Below, in pieces: positions 23,682-32,635 of a DNA stretch of 50,925 bases. The stretch is from contig CALVAN010000014.1 of assembly GCA_944325555.1 (NCBI GenBank), positions 1 through 50,925 of the forward strand, written 5' to 3'. Numbering within the stretch: the first letter of the stretch is position 1; each line of letters begins with the position of its first letter. The notes beneath the pieces were generated by a model, which had not been told where the DNA came from, searched no databases, and was given only the letters and a program-made list of their open reading frames with translations. Source of the DNA: Candidatus Gastranaerophilales bacterium (lineage in GTDB: Bacteria > Cyanobacteriota > Vampirovibrionia > Gastranaerophilales > Gastranaerophilaceae). A program made the position numbers and the translations under genes.

Positions 23682-25259
23682 TTAATGTAATCCGCCGTTT
23701 TTGTTTTGTTTCTTTTCTTCATGTGATTTATGAAAATGTCCCCACCTGAAAGACGGATAGGTTTCTTTCATCTGTTCCCAAGCAACATGAACATCATAGT
23801 TTAACCCACGTGCTTTTATTTCTTCCTGACGTTCGTGTTCCCATTCTTTAATAAAATCGATACAAGCATGGTCAATATAGTGGAGTCTTTCTGCACATAA
23901 TACAATGTTTTTATTTTTTGGCAGACTCTCTAAAGCTTCAATAAGTGTAGGCAGTTGTATAAAGGTAATATTGCCATGGATTTTTGCCGTTATTGTATTT
24001 GTTGTTTCATCAGTTTCCGTATCTATATCTACTTTTAATACTTTGTAGGCACTTTTAATGAGAGCGCATATAAAACCTGCAACAATACCTTCAAACAGGT
24101 TTGTGAATAGTATTGCAACAAGAGTGATAACATATATGGCAAATTCTCCCTTGCTGAGTTTAAGAATATGTTTCGCAGCATCAATATCAACAAGTTTATA
24201 CCCTGTATAAACAAGAATAGCGGCGAGCGAGGATATCGGGATGTAGTTCAATATTGAAGGGAAAAAACTGACAAACAGTAAAATCCATACCCCGTGCAAG
24301 ATAGCAGACATTCTTGTCTGCGCCTGAGCGTTAATGTTTGCTGCACTTCTTACGATTACTCCGGTAATGGGTAATCCGCCAATAAGCCCTGAGAGTGAGT
24401 TTCCCACACCCTGGGCGATAATTTCTTTATTGTAATCTGTTTTTGATTTATCGCTCATTTTGTCTATTGCCGTCGACGTTAAAAGAGTTTCGGCACTTGC
24501 TATAAAGGTTATTACAAGTGCGCTTATCAAAACTTTTGCATCAAACAGGTGCTTGAATAAGTCAGGCTTAATGAAGGTTGCACTGCTCCAGAAATTTCCG
24601 TCTACCTGAATGTAGTTAATATCAAAATTTAAAAGGTTTGCAACAAGAGAAGCCGCAATTACTGCAACAAGTGCAGCCGGTATGGCTTTTATTTTTTTTG
24701 ACGGTATTAAATCCCATATAATTATTATTGCAATGGTTAAAACGCCAATAATGCAAGCAAGGTGGTGGCTTGAACCGTCCATTGGCAGAACCGAGTGAAC
24801 AATTACATTCCACAGATCAAAAATGTTTTCTACAAAAGAGTTGTTTGGCTTGCTGTCAAGCATTATATGAAATTGTGAAAGAAAAATTGATATACCTATC
24901 CCTGCAAGCATCCCTTGAATAATTGCAGGTGAAATTGCTCTAAACCATTTGCCCAGTGCTAGAAATCCAAACAGTATCTGCATAAGTCCGACTACAAAAA
25001 TAATAAGGAAAAGTTTATCCGCACCGAGATTGTTGAGTATATCAACTACAATGAGAATCAATCCCGCAGCAGGACCGGACACCTGCAAAGAGTTGCCGGA
25101 TAGTGCACCTACAATGATACCACCTATTATACCTGATATAATACCGCAGTATATCGGCAGGCCGCAGGCTATTGAAATGCCTATGGCAAGCGGCATTGCA
25201 ACCAAAAATACAATAATAGAGGCAAGAAAATCCTTCTTTAAAGCATCAATTTTTATCAT
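23682..25259 (-). CDS. SulP family anion transporter with C-terminal STAS domain
   Basis: 525 residues. The N-terminal DFLASIIVFLVAMPLAIGIS and the LQVSGPAAGLILIVVDIL segment are SulP signatures. About 12-14 membrane helices are followed by a cytoplasmic STAS domain from about residue 410 (GNITFIQLPTLIEALESL...). SulP proteins carry sulfate, bicarbonate or dicarboxylates. The substrate cannot be decided here, as no carbonic anhydrase or sulfate gene is adjacent. It stands alone on the minus strand. Confidence 0.88.
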   Translation of the reverse strand: MIKIDALKKDFLASIIVFLVAMPLAIGISIACGLPIYCGIISGIIGGIIVGALSGNSLQVSGPAAGLILIVVDILNNLGADKLFLIIFVVGLMQILFGFLALGKWFRAISPAIIQGMLAGIGISIFLSQFHIMLDSKPNNSFVENIFDLWNVIVHSVLPMDGSSHHLACIIGVLTIAIIIIWDLIPSKKIKAIPAALVAVIAASLVANLLNFDINYIQVDGNFWSSATFIKPDLFKHLFDAKVLISALVITFIASAETLLTSTAIDKMSDKSKTDYNKEIIAQGVGNSLSGLIGGLPITGVIVRSAANINAQAQTRMSAILHGVWILLFVSFFPSILNYIPISSLAAILVYTGYKLVDIDAAKHILKLSKGEFAIYVITLVAILFTNLFEGIVAGFICALIKSAYKVLKVDIDTETDETTNTITAKIHGNITFIQLPTLIEALESLPKNKNIVLCAERLHYIDHACIDFIKEWEHERQEEIKARGLNYDVHVAWEQMKETYPSFRWGHFHKSHEEKKQNKNGGLH

Positions 25260-25357
25260 TATTATGTTTCACCCGTGTTATAACCGACTTTTATAATAAC
25301 TGACACTTTAGGGATTTTCAATACACGGAGAAGATATTTTTACAATAATTTGGGTTA

Positions 25358-25840
25358 CTAAGCCAAACAACTTACCGCATTTTTCGCAAGAGAGGTAAGA
25401 GTATCATTTGCATAATAATTTTTGCACATGTTCATTGTGAAATTTTGTGCAGCAAGACCAAAATCTTTTGTTGTTTGAATTTCTCTTAAGGCGGATTTTA
25501 AAATATTGGGAACATTGGAATTCGGATCTGTTTCATCCTTTGTGATTTTCCCGTCCTGATTTTTGTCAATGTTATTAGTAAGCTCATTTACATCTTTGTT
25601 TTCAAGAATTTTTTTCAATTCTTCGTTTTTCTGGTCACGCACTGTGGCTGCTGCAATTTCGTTTTGAGAAAGAGTATTGTCTTTGTCTTGATCTATTGAC
25701 TCGTAATTTTTGTCTAAATATTGAGCAAAATCAAGTTCATCAGAACTCAGAAGCTTTGATGCATAATCCTGAGCCTTGTTATATAAAGTATTTATTAAAC
25801 CTGTTTCCGGTGTAACACCGCTATTAACCTGAAGTCCCAT
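25358..25840 (-). CDS. EF-hand calcium-binding protein, unknown function
   Basis: 160 residues. Two canonical 12-residue EF-hand loops: residues 50-61 (DQDKDNTLSQNE) and 92-103 (DKNQDGKITKDE), with the acidic residues at positions 1, 3, 5 and 12. There is no signal peptide or membrane segment. The first 40 residues (MGLQVNSGVTPETGLINTLY...) are helical and polar. It is not a known enzyme; the pair of loops suggests calcium binding, as sensor or buffer. It stands alone between SulP and a divergent secreted protein. Confidence 0.75.
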   Translation of the reverse strand: MGLQVNSGVTPETGLINTLYNKAQDYASKLLSSDELDFAQYLDKNYESIDQDKDNTLSQNEIAAATVRDQKNEELKKILENKDVNELTNNIDKNQDGKITKDETDPNSNVPNILKSALREIQTTKDFGLAAQNFTMNMCKNYYANDTLTSLAKNAVSCLA

Positions 25841-25987
25841 AGTTAAACTCTCCCCGTAGTTTAATTTTATTATACAAAGTTTAGTGCTCCTTTGTATCCG
25901 TCATTTGATGGAAAATCACGGACAGTCGGGTAATTGTGTATTATTTTACTCTTTATTATTTTCATAAGTAAAATATAAGGAGTAATT

Positions 25988-26308
25988 ATGAAAAAATTTG
26001 TGTTATTGCTAATTGTGGCAGTTTTGATGGGATCTGCAGCCAATGCTGATTGTGGCTGTACCTACAGACAGCAAAAAAAAATGCTGCATAATAAAAAAAT
26101 GATAAAAAACAAAGTGATAAATGCACAGGTTAAGGGGAAAATGCTCGCTATACAAGAATTGGCTGCAGATGACTATTGCAATGACCCGACGGTTAAAGCC
26201 CAAATTCTTGCTTATCAAAAACAAATTGTTGATTTGACAAACCAGAAAATGTGTTTAAAACAAGAGTATAAGCAATCTCTTAGGGAATTGAAAGCTAAAA
26301 AGAAATAA
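25988..26308 (+). CDS. Small secreted cysteine-containing helical protein, unknown
   Basis: 106 residues. A clear signal peptide ends at ANAD; the mature protein begins CGCTYRQQKKML and is otherwise basic, helical and rich in Lys and Gln, with further cysteines in DDYCNDP and KMCLKQEY. AAGGAG stands before the ATG. Two to four cysteines could form disulfides in the periplasm. No family recognised. Confidence 0.65.
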   Translation: MKKFVLLLIVAVLMGSAANADCGCTYRQQKKMLHNKKMIKNKVINAQVKGKMLAIQELAADDYCNDPTVKAQILAYQKQIVDLTNQKMCLKQEYKQSLRELKAKKK

Positions 26309-26327
26309 AAAAGCCTTAATTAATATT

Positions 26328-27419
26328 TTACCCTTTATTAAGAATTTTTTTACCAAAAAGTGTTATCGTAATGCGTGAGCTGTTAATTTTTACGGAAAAT
26401 AAGTTTCGTCTTATTTTTTTCCATTTTTCCAGTTTGGCTTCTTTTTCTATTTTTGTTAAAAATTTGTCAGGATCGTTTATCAGCAAACTGATATTTTTTT
26501 CTTTTACTTTTTTTAAAAATTCTTGGCTAAATTCATCCTTATCCCTATAAGAGGCAAAGTCTTTTGAAATTTTTTCAATAAACTCTTTTCTGTATTCCGG
26601 CGCCAATCTTTTCCACGCCCAGCGGCAGGCTTTGTATTGAGCAATGAGTTTTTGAGTGTTAACAATTGCTTTTATCTCTTTGTGTAATTCTAAAAACTTG
26701 TCGATTTCCTCATATTCCCTGCTTACAAAAAGTGCTTTTGTCGGGTTGTTTATGGAAGAGCTTGCGTTGTCCTGCCGGTAATATACATATGCTTTTGTTG
26801 TGAAAAACACCTTTTGGGCAAGTGCATATAACTTAAACGATACGGAGGTGTCCTGATAACTTGCGCCGGGGGTTGTTAAAAATTTTATATTATTATTGAG
26901 GAAGAGGCTTTTTTTATATATTGCGCTCCAAAGTGTAGGCTGCAGTGTAACAATTTCAGGGTGTTCAAAGAGGTTTGTCACTTTGCCGTTGTAGTCATTT
27001 ACCCGCCCGTTTTTTTCTTTAATATTACCTTTTGTCCAATAGTTATACCAGTCGCTTTTTACAATGTCGCAGTCTTTTTCTTTCGCAAGCCGGTATAAGC
27101 TTTCAAACATATCAGGCTCAATAAAGTCATCGGATTCTACAATGCCTATATACTCGCCAGTTGCTGCTTCAATACCCCTGTTCATTGTGTCCCCGTATCC
27201 GGAGTTAGGCTTGTCAATTATTTTTATGCGGGAATCTTTTTGGGCAAAATTTTTTAATATATCTAAAGAGCTGTCTTTTGAACCGTCGTTTATGCAGATA
27301 ATCTCAATCTCTTTTAAAGTCTGTTTTACAATACTTTCAAGGCATTCGCTCAGGTATTGTTCTACATTGCAAACAGGAACTATAACGGAAATTTTGTATT
27401 CTTTTTCAGGCGTATTCAA
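26328..27419 (-). CDS. Family 2 glycosyltransferase
   Basis: 363 residues. GT-A fold with SVIVPVCNVEQYLSECLESI, CINDGSKDSS (nucleotide-sugar binding) and VESDDFIEPDMFE (metal-binding DxD-type). The C-terminal third is basic and of the type seen in capsule and cell-wall glycosyltransferases. Last gene of the galactofuranose operon. The acceptor is unknown; the linkage to glf-galE suggests a role in building a galactofuranose-containing glycan. Confidence 0.87.
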   Translation of the reverse strand: MNTPEKEYKISVIVPVCNVEQYLSECLESIVKQTLKEIEIICINDGSKDSSLDILKNFAQKDSRIKIIDKPNSGYGDTMNRGIEAATGEYIGIVESDDFIEPDMFESLYRLAKEKDCDIVKSDWYNYWTKGNIKEKNGRVNDYNGKVTNLFEHPEIVTLQPTLWSAIYKKSLFLNNNIKFLTTPGASYQDTSVSFKLYALAQKVFFTTKAYVYYRQDNASSSINNPTKALFVSREYEEIDKFLELHKEIKAIVNTQKLIAQYKACRWAWKRLAPEYRKEFIEKISKDFASYRDKDEFSQEFLKKVKEKNISLLINDPDKFLTKIEKEAKLEKWKKIRRNLFSVKINSSRITITLFGKKILNKG

Positions 27420-27423
27420 TTTA

Positions 27424-28515
27424 TTACTCCCACTGCTTTCTTGCTTTTCTGTATAATTTTAGAGGGATTTTTATTTCCAATCCAAGTATTGTATAAATTT
27501 TGTGCCCTCCCCAGTTCTTTACAGAAAAGATTCTTTGCAATTTTGTTAGTTTAGGTTTTCGAGTAAACAGATATTTTTTCAATTTTTCAATATTTTTGTT
27601 TTTTAAAATTTGTGTAAATTCATCACTTCTTAGTTTTTCAATGTCGTCAAGATATTTGCAAGAATATAAAATATCAAATGCGGTATTTGCGAAATAATCA
27701 AAATTATCAAAACCAATCCCTTGAATGACACATAATAAAGCCCATTGCAGACTTCCTATTACTTTATTGTTGCAAAATTTAAGATATTTTTCTTTTGATG
27801 AATCAGTCTTGTTTAAAAAGTCCATAATATCTTTGTAGCTGTTAAAAAAATGTTCATAAGTTTTTATTGTGAATTTTTTGTTTGTTAATGAGCTTTTACG
27901 TTTAAAATAATGATAAAATGAATCATTCACTAGTTTAAAAGAACCTGCAACGTATAAAATTTTGGATAAAAAAGCAACATCCTCAAGATATTGTGTGTTA
28001 GGAAAATTAACGGAATATTTGTCGATTAATTCTTTTTTGTATATAGCGGAAAACCAGGCTCCGCCAAAAGATGTAAACGGAAAAGAATCTTTTTCGATTT
28101 CTTGTTTTATATTTTCTTGTTCGGGCGTGTGTTCTATTTTTCCGTTAAATTTTATTATGTCTGCATTGCCCTTAACAATATCAATGTTGCCGTTGTCAGT
28201 GGCATTGTATAGTTTTTCAAAAAAATCCAAATCAACCCAGTCATCCGGATCTACAAAACCAGCATATTGTCCTGTCGCAATCTTTAGCCCGACTGTTCTT
28301 GCTGCACCAACACCTTGATTTTTCTGATTTATTATTTTTGCACGTGAATCTTCAGCTGCAAAATTTTCAAGAATTTTTAGTGAATTATCGGTTGAGCCGT
28401 CATTTATAAAGATAAATTCCAAATCTGTTAATGTTTGATTTTTTAACGCATTAATGCATTTATTCAAATAATCTTCCACATTATAAACAGGTACTATGAC
28501 GGAAATTTTGGTCAC
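27424..28515 (-). CDS. Family 2 glycosyltransferase
   Basis: 363 residues, the same length and layout as its downstream neighbour, suggesting an old tandem duplication. SVIVPVYNVEDYLNKCINAL, FINDGSTDNS and FVDPDDWVDLDFFE are the GT2 donor and metal sites. It overlaps the preceding glycosyltransferase gene by four bases and is four bases from the next one. Confidence 0.87.
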   Translation of the reverse strand: MTKISVIVPVYNVEDYLNKCINALKNQTLTDLEFIFINDGSTDNSLKILENFAAEDSRAKIINQKNQGVGAARTVGLKIATGQYAGFVDPDDWVDLDFFEKLYNATDNGNIDIVKGNADIIKFNGKIEHTPEQENIKQEIEKDSFPFTSFGGAWFSAIYKKELIDKYSVNFPNTQYLEDVAFLSKILYVAGSFKLVNDSFYHYFKRKSSLTNKKFTIKTYEHFFNSYKDIMDFLNKTDSSKEKYLKFCNNKVIGSLQWALLCVIQGIGFDNFDYFANTAFDILYSCKYLDDIEKLRSDEFTQILKNKNIEKLKKYLFTRKPKLTKLQRIFSVKNWGGHKIYTILGLEIKIPLKLYRKARKQWE

Positions 28516-29495
28516 TTGTTAATACCCCCGTTAAGGTGTTCATAATAGTTTAGTGGCTGTAATTTTATAAGCCCCGTTAGTTTCCCTATATTTTTGCAGG
28601 ATAATCCAAGCATATTAAAGAATACCGTTCGTCCGCAAATAATTGAAAAAGGTATTATTAATAAATTAAGCACACAAATTATAGACATTTTTATTAAATA
28701 TAAGTATCTTTTTATTTTTTTAGGTCTTGTTTTGTATTGTAAATAAGATCCTGAATATCCATTGTAGTAATTTCTGCTCAAAATCCATTTTAAGTTAACT
28801 CTGTCTTTTCCGTTGATTTCTCTCACAATTGCATCAGGATTAAATACTATTGTATAACCTGCTTTACCTGCTCTGTAAAAGAAGTCGCCGTCTTCCCCGC
28901 CCATAAAAACAAATGAAGAATCAAACCAGATGCCCTCTTCTTTAACAATAGTTAAAGGGAAAAATGCATTGTGCGTAGAGCAGACTTTGCGTATTTCTCC
29001 TTTTTTCTTGCTTGTCTTTTTGACAAAAATATTATTGTTTGTAAGATAATCCGGAAATTCGCCGTCAAAACAACAATACTCCGGACCTGAAATAATAAAG
29101 GCATTTTCTTGGGTATTGTATAAATCGACCATGTTTGCTATCCAGTCAACATCAGCAATATCATCATCGTCTAAAATAGCAATATGGGTAACATTAAGGT
29201 TAATTGCTTCTTTTAAGAGTCTGTTTCTTGCATTTGCAAGTCCTCTTTTTTCTTCTACAAAGTATGAAATTTCAAACGGGAAACCTTCTTTAAGCTTTTT
29301 TATAACATGCTGAGCCGAGGCGTTGGCATCGTTGTCAACAACAAGAACTTTTATCTCAATGCCTTCCGGTATCTTCAATTCGGCAATACTTTTCAATGTT
29401 TTTTCTAAAATTTCCGGTCTTAAAAATGTATTGCAAGATATAGCAATACTTTTTATTTCCGGTTTTATAAGTTTTTGCGTCTGTGTATTTTCCAT
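28512..29495 (-). CDS. Family 2 glycosyltransferase with C-terminal membrane segment
   Basis: 327 residues. The donor-binding IAISCNTFLRPEILEKTLKS and AILDDDDIADVDWI are GT2 motifs; FMGGEDGDFFYRAGKAGY is the typical acceptor-side loop with the catalytic E-D-x-D. A hydrophobic stretch near residues 265-290 probably anchors it. It lies between galE and two further GT2 genes. Confidence 0.85.
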   Translation of the reverse strand: MENTQTQKLIKPEIKSIAISCNTFLRPEILEKTLKSIAELKIPEGIEIKVLVVDNDANASAQHVIKKLKEGFPFEISYFVEEKRGLANARNRLLKEAINLNVTHIAILDDDDIADVDWIANMVDLYNTQENAFIISGPEYCCFDGEFPDYLTNNNIFVKKTSKKKGEIRKVCSTHNAFFPLTIVKEEGIWFDSSFVFMGGEDGDFFYRAGKAGYTIVFNPDAIVREINGKDRVNLKWILSRNYYNGYSGSYLQYKTRPKKIKRYLYLIKMSIICVLNLLIIPFSIICGRTVFFNMLGLSCKNIGKLTGLIKLQPLNYYEHLNGGINK

Positions 29496-29496
29496 A

Positions 29497-30492
29497 TTAC
29501 TTTTTCAGGCTTTGCAGTTTTTGTTCAAATTTGTAAGCTGTTTGAATACTGTGTTCCAGTGAATTTTCCGGTTTCCATTTTAGCACTGTTTTTGCCTTGT
29601 TTGCATTTGCAAAAAGTGTTGCGGGATCACCGGGGCGTCTTGTTGTTATTTCAACATTAATTTTTTGATGCAAAACTTTTTCGCAGGTATCAAAAACTTC
29701 CTTTACGCTGTTGCCTGCTTCAGTCCCCAGATTAAAAACTTCGGAACGATTTTCTCTTTCCAGCCACAGATAAGCCAGTTTGTGTGCCTGTGCCAAATCT
29801 TCAACATTAACGTAATCCCTTATACAGGTACCGTCAGGGGTAGGGTAATCGTCACCAAAAATTTTAAAAGTTTTTCCCGGCTCAAATACTGATTTTAAAA
29901 TATTGGGTATTAAGTGAGTTTCTATCTCATGCCATTCCCCCACACGCCCTTGTGTATCGCAGCCGGCAACGTTGAAGTATCTTAATTTTACTGATTTTAA
30001 TCCGTATGCGGCATCATAATCAGCCATGATTCTTTCTACCATCAATTTTGAGGCTCCGTACGGATTAATCGGATTTTGCGGGTGTTTTTCATCTATAGGT
30101 GTGTACTTTGGTTCTCCGTATGTTGCACAGGTGGAAGAAAAAATTATTTTTTTTACATTATGCTTAACCATTGTATCCAAAAGATTAAGAGTTCCCAATG
30201 TATTGTTTCTGTAGTATTTTGCAGGATTTTCAACACTCTCTCCCACAAGAGAAAATGCAGCAAAGTGTATAACCGCATCAATTTTGTATTTTGAAAATAC
30301 CTTGTCGATATCTTCAATATTTCTTAAATCACCTTTTGCGAAGGTAACTTTTCCTGCTTTTTTTAATTCTTCAATTGTTTCTATGTGTCCTGTTTCAAGA
30401 TTGTCAAAAACAAGCACATCGTAATTGTCTTTTAAGAAGTTTAAAACCGTGTGGCTGCCAATATAGCCTGCTCCGCCGGTTATTAAAATCAT
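29497..30492 (-). CDS. galE: UDP-glucose 4-epimerase GalE
   Basis: 331 residues. Interconverts UDP-glucose and UDP-galactose using bound NAD. GGAGYIGSH at the N-terminus, SSTCATYGEP, and Tyr-x3-Lys in NPYGASKLMVE, then FNVAGCD and the late GDPATLFAN block are all family marks. It overlaps glf by four bases and so supplies UDP-galactose to the mutase. Confidence 0.95.
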   Translation of the reverse strand: MILITGGAGYIGSHTVLNFLKDNYDVLVFDNLETGHIETIEELKKAGKVTFAKGDLRNIEDIDKVFSKYKIDAVIHFAAFSLVGESVENPAKYYRNNTLGTLNLLDTMVKHNVKKIIFSSTCATYGEPKYTPIDEKHPQNPINPYGASKLMVERIMADYDAAYGLKSVKLRYFNVAGCDTQGRVGEWHEIETHLIPNILKSVFEPGKTFKIFGDDYPTPDGTCIRDYVNVEDLAQAHKLAYLWLERENRSEVFNLGTEAGNSVKEVFDTCEKVLHQKINVEITTRRPGDPATLFANANKAKTVLKWKPENSLEHSIQTAYKFEQKLQSLKK

Positions 30493-31595
30493 TTGTCAAT
30501 CTCCTCAAATAGTTCTATTGCTCTTGCTATAGCCTGATCCATATTGTAGTATTTGTAATCTCCGAGTCTGCCTAAGAAATATACATTTGCCAATTTTTGG
30601 GCATCTTCAAGATATTTGTTGTACAATTCTGTGTTTTCGGGTTTTGGTATCGGGTAGTATCTTTCGTTTTTGCCGTTTTCAAAGGGTTCCGAGTATTCTT
30701 TTGCTATGACTGTTTTGGAAGAAATATCGTTTAAATAATATTTATATTCGTGAATCCTTGTAAAATCGTAATTGCAGGGATAATTTACAACCGCATTTGA
30801 CTGATAGTGTTCATGGTTGTGTGTTTCAAGTTTAAAATTAACGCTTCTGTAAGGGAGTTCTCCGTATTTGTAGTCAAAAAATTCGTCTATAGGACCGGTG
30901 TATAGGATTCTGTCAAAATGTCCGGAAATATCTTTGTAGTCAATATTTAATTTTACTGATATGTTGGGATGTTTTAATATTCTTTCAACTGTTTTTGTGT
31001 AACCGCCTGTTGGGATACCCTGATATTTGTCTTGAAAATATCTGTCATCACAGCTTATATAAACAGGCACTCTTGCTGTTACAGCGCTGTCAACTTCGTC
31101 GGGGGAATTGCCCCATTGTTTGTTTGTATAGTGTAAAAATACTTTTTCATATACATAATTTGCAAGGAATTTCAAATCATTGTCAGCCTGTTTTTGAAAC
31201 TCGAGTATTGGAACCTTTTTGTTGTATTCAAAAGATTTTAAAAGCTTTTCCTCAAGCCTTGCAGCCAGTGACTTTGGAAATACATCATAAAGCGTGTTGA
31301 TATTGAAGGGAATGGTTGTTTCTATTCCGTCAATAACGGCAACAACTTTGTGCATGTATGTATTAAAATCTGTAAATCTTTTTATAAAATTCCAAACTTT
31401 TTCATCATTTGTATGGAAAATATGAGAGCCGTATTTATGTATTTTTATACCGTTTTCATCGGTATAATCGTAACTGTTGCCTGCAATATGTTCTTTTTTA
31501 TCTATTACAAGCACCTGTTCATCCAATTGCTCCGCAATTAGCCTTGCTATTACCGCTCCTGAAAATCCTGCTCCTACAACCAAATTTCGTTTCAT
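30489..31595 (-). CDS. glf: UDP-galactopyranose mutase
   Basis: 368 residues. A flavoprotein that converts UDP-galactopyranose to UDP-galactofuranose. GAGFSGAVIARLIAEQ is the FAD-binding loop, followed by DKKEHIAGNSYDY, KYGSHIFHTND and PTGGYTKTVERIL, and a late GRLGDYKYYNMDQAI. First gene of an operon of five with galE and three glycosyltransferases, so the cell surface very likely carries galactofuranose. Confidence 0.95.
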   Translation of the reverse strand: MKRNLVVGAGFSGAVIARLIAEQLDEQVLVIDKKEHIAGNSYDYTDENGIKIHKYGSHIFHTNDEKVWNFIKRFTDFNTYMHKVVAVIDGIETTIPFNINTLYDVFPKSLAARLEEKLLKSFEYNKKVPILEFQKQADNDLKFLANYVYEKVFLHYTNKQWGNSPDEVDSAVTARVPVYISCDDRYFQDKYQGIPTGGYTKTVERILKHPNISVKLNIDYKDISGHFDRILYTGPIDEFFDYKYGELPYRSVNFKLETHNHEHYQSNAVVNYPCNYDFTRIHEYKYYLNDISSKTVIAKEYSEPFENGKNERYYPIPKPENTELYNKYLEDAQKLANVYFLGRLGDYKYYNMDQAIARAIELFEEIDK

Positions 31596-31776
31596 AATAA
31601 CCCTGTAACTTTATTATTGTTCCAACTAAAATTATAATACAAAAAATATTTTAATCTATTATATATGTATAATTATAACAATTCGTTTGTATCGTTTATT
31701 TTATACCCTTTTGGTATGCAAAAGAACATAAGCGTAAAATCAATATAAATGAATGATGTCTATGCTGTGTGTCTGA

Positions 31777-31782
31777 TATAAT
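31777..31782 (+). promoter_or_regulatory. Extended -10 promoter, near-leaderless
   Basis: TGATATAAT with TATAAT at 31777-31782, nine bases before the ATG at 31792. No -35 match and no ribosome binding site. Confidence 0.5.
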
Positions 31783-31791
31783 CTTAGCTTA

Positions 31792-32163
31792 ATGACAAAA
31801 AGAATATTTGTTAAGACAGTTTGTGTGGTTTTAGCTGTCTTGTGCCATTTTTTTAATTTTACATGTGCACAAGAATTGGTTGTGCCTGAAATTCAATGCT
31901 GCAGTGAAGTAAAAAATGTCTATGATGCGGATTGTACGTATATGCAAAGCAGCATAGAAAAAGCAGTTATACAGAAAGAAAAAGACGAGTCAGAGGATTT
32001 GATTTCAATTACTGTGGAACAGAGTATTACAACAACATCGAATTTTGTTTACTTTTGTATGTTGCCATTGTCAATTATTACCGCACCAATTGCATTAATA
32101 GCCGTTTGGGTCACGATGTATTATGCTATTTATACAAATGACAGGCTAACCGTATTCAGGTAA
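31792..32163 (+). CDS. Small exported or membrane protein, unknown
   Basis: 123 residues. N-terminal signal sequence (about 1-26, ending CAQE), a polar segment with three cysteines (QCCSEVKNVYDADC) and a second hydrophobic stretch from about residue 88 to 112. It could be anchored at its C-terminal end with the cysteine-bearing part in the periplasm. No family recognised. Confidence 0.55.
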   Translation: MTKRIFVKTVCVVLAVLCHFFNFTCAQELVVPEIQCCSEVKNVYDADCTYMQSSIEKAVIQKEKDESEDLISITVEQSITTTSNFVYFCMLPLSIITAPIALIAVWVTMYYAIYTNDRLTVFR

Positions 32164-32164
32164 A

Positions 32165-32193
32165 TTGTTTATACGTCCATAAACTGATATAAT
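32165..32193 (+). promoter_or_regulatory. Promoter of the yjbQ-vWA pair
   Basis: TTGTTT at 32165-32170, 17 bases, TATAAT at 32188-32193 preceded by TG. The start at 32220 has an AGGAG, so this mRNA has a normal leader, in contrast to the leaderless genes of the window. Confidence 0.7.
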
Positions 32194-32219
32194 ACAAATG
32201 AAGAACAAAAGGAGTTTTT

Positions 32220-32633
32220 ATGAAATTTGCTACCGAGTATTTGTGGTTTAATACCCAAAATCACAGAGAATACATAAACATCACGGACGAAGTTGAAGAA
32301 ATTGTGAAAAAAAGCGGGATAAAAGAGGGTATGGTGCTTGTTTCCGCAATGCACATAACAGCAGGTGTGTACGTTAATGATGCGGAAAACGGTCTTATTG
32401 CAGATATCGACAAATGGCTGGAAGAGCTTGCTCCGTTTGATATAAACTATAACCACCACAGAACAGGGGAAACAAACGGTGACAGCCATTTAAAAAGTCT
32501 TTTAATCGGGCATGAAGTAATTGTTCCGATTACGGACGGCAGGCTTGATTTTGGGCCGTGGCAGCAGATTTATTATGCTGAATTTGACGGTCAAAGAAGA
32601 AAACGTGTTATTGTAAAAGTAATGGGAGAATAA
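32220..32633 (+). CDS. YjbQ/UPF0047 family protein
   Basis: 137 residues, the usual length. The conserved histidines are present: [35 protein letters not shown], then the family end with [19 protein letters not shown]. Members have been linked to weak thiamine-phosphate synthase activity, but the physiological role is unsettled. AGGAG before the ATG. It is followed after two bases by the secreted vWA gene, so they may share an mRNA. Confidence 0.9.
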   Translation: MKFATEYLWFNTQNHREYINITDEVEEIVKKSGIKEGMVLVSAMHITAGVYVNDAENGLIADIDKWLEELAPFDINYNHHRTGETNGDSHLKSLLIGHEVIVPITDGRLDFGPWQQIYYAEFDGQRRKRVIVKVMGE

Positions 32634-32635
32634 TT

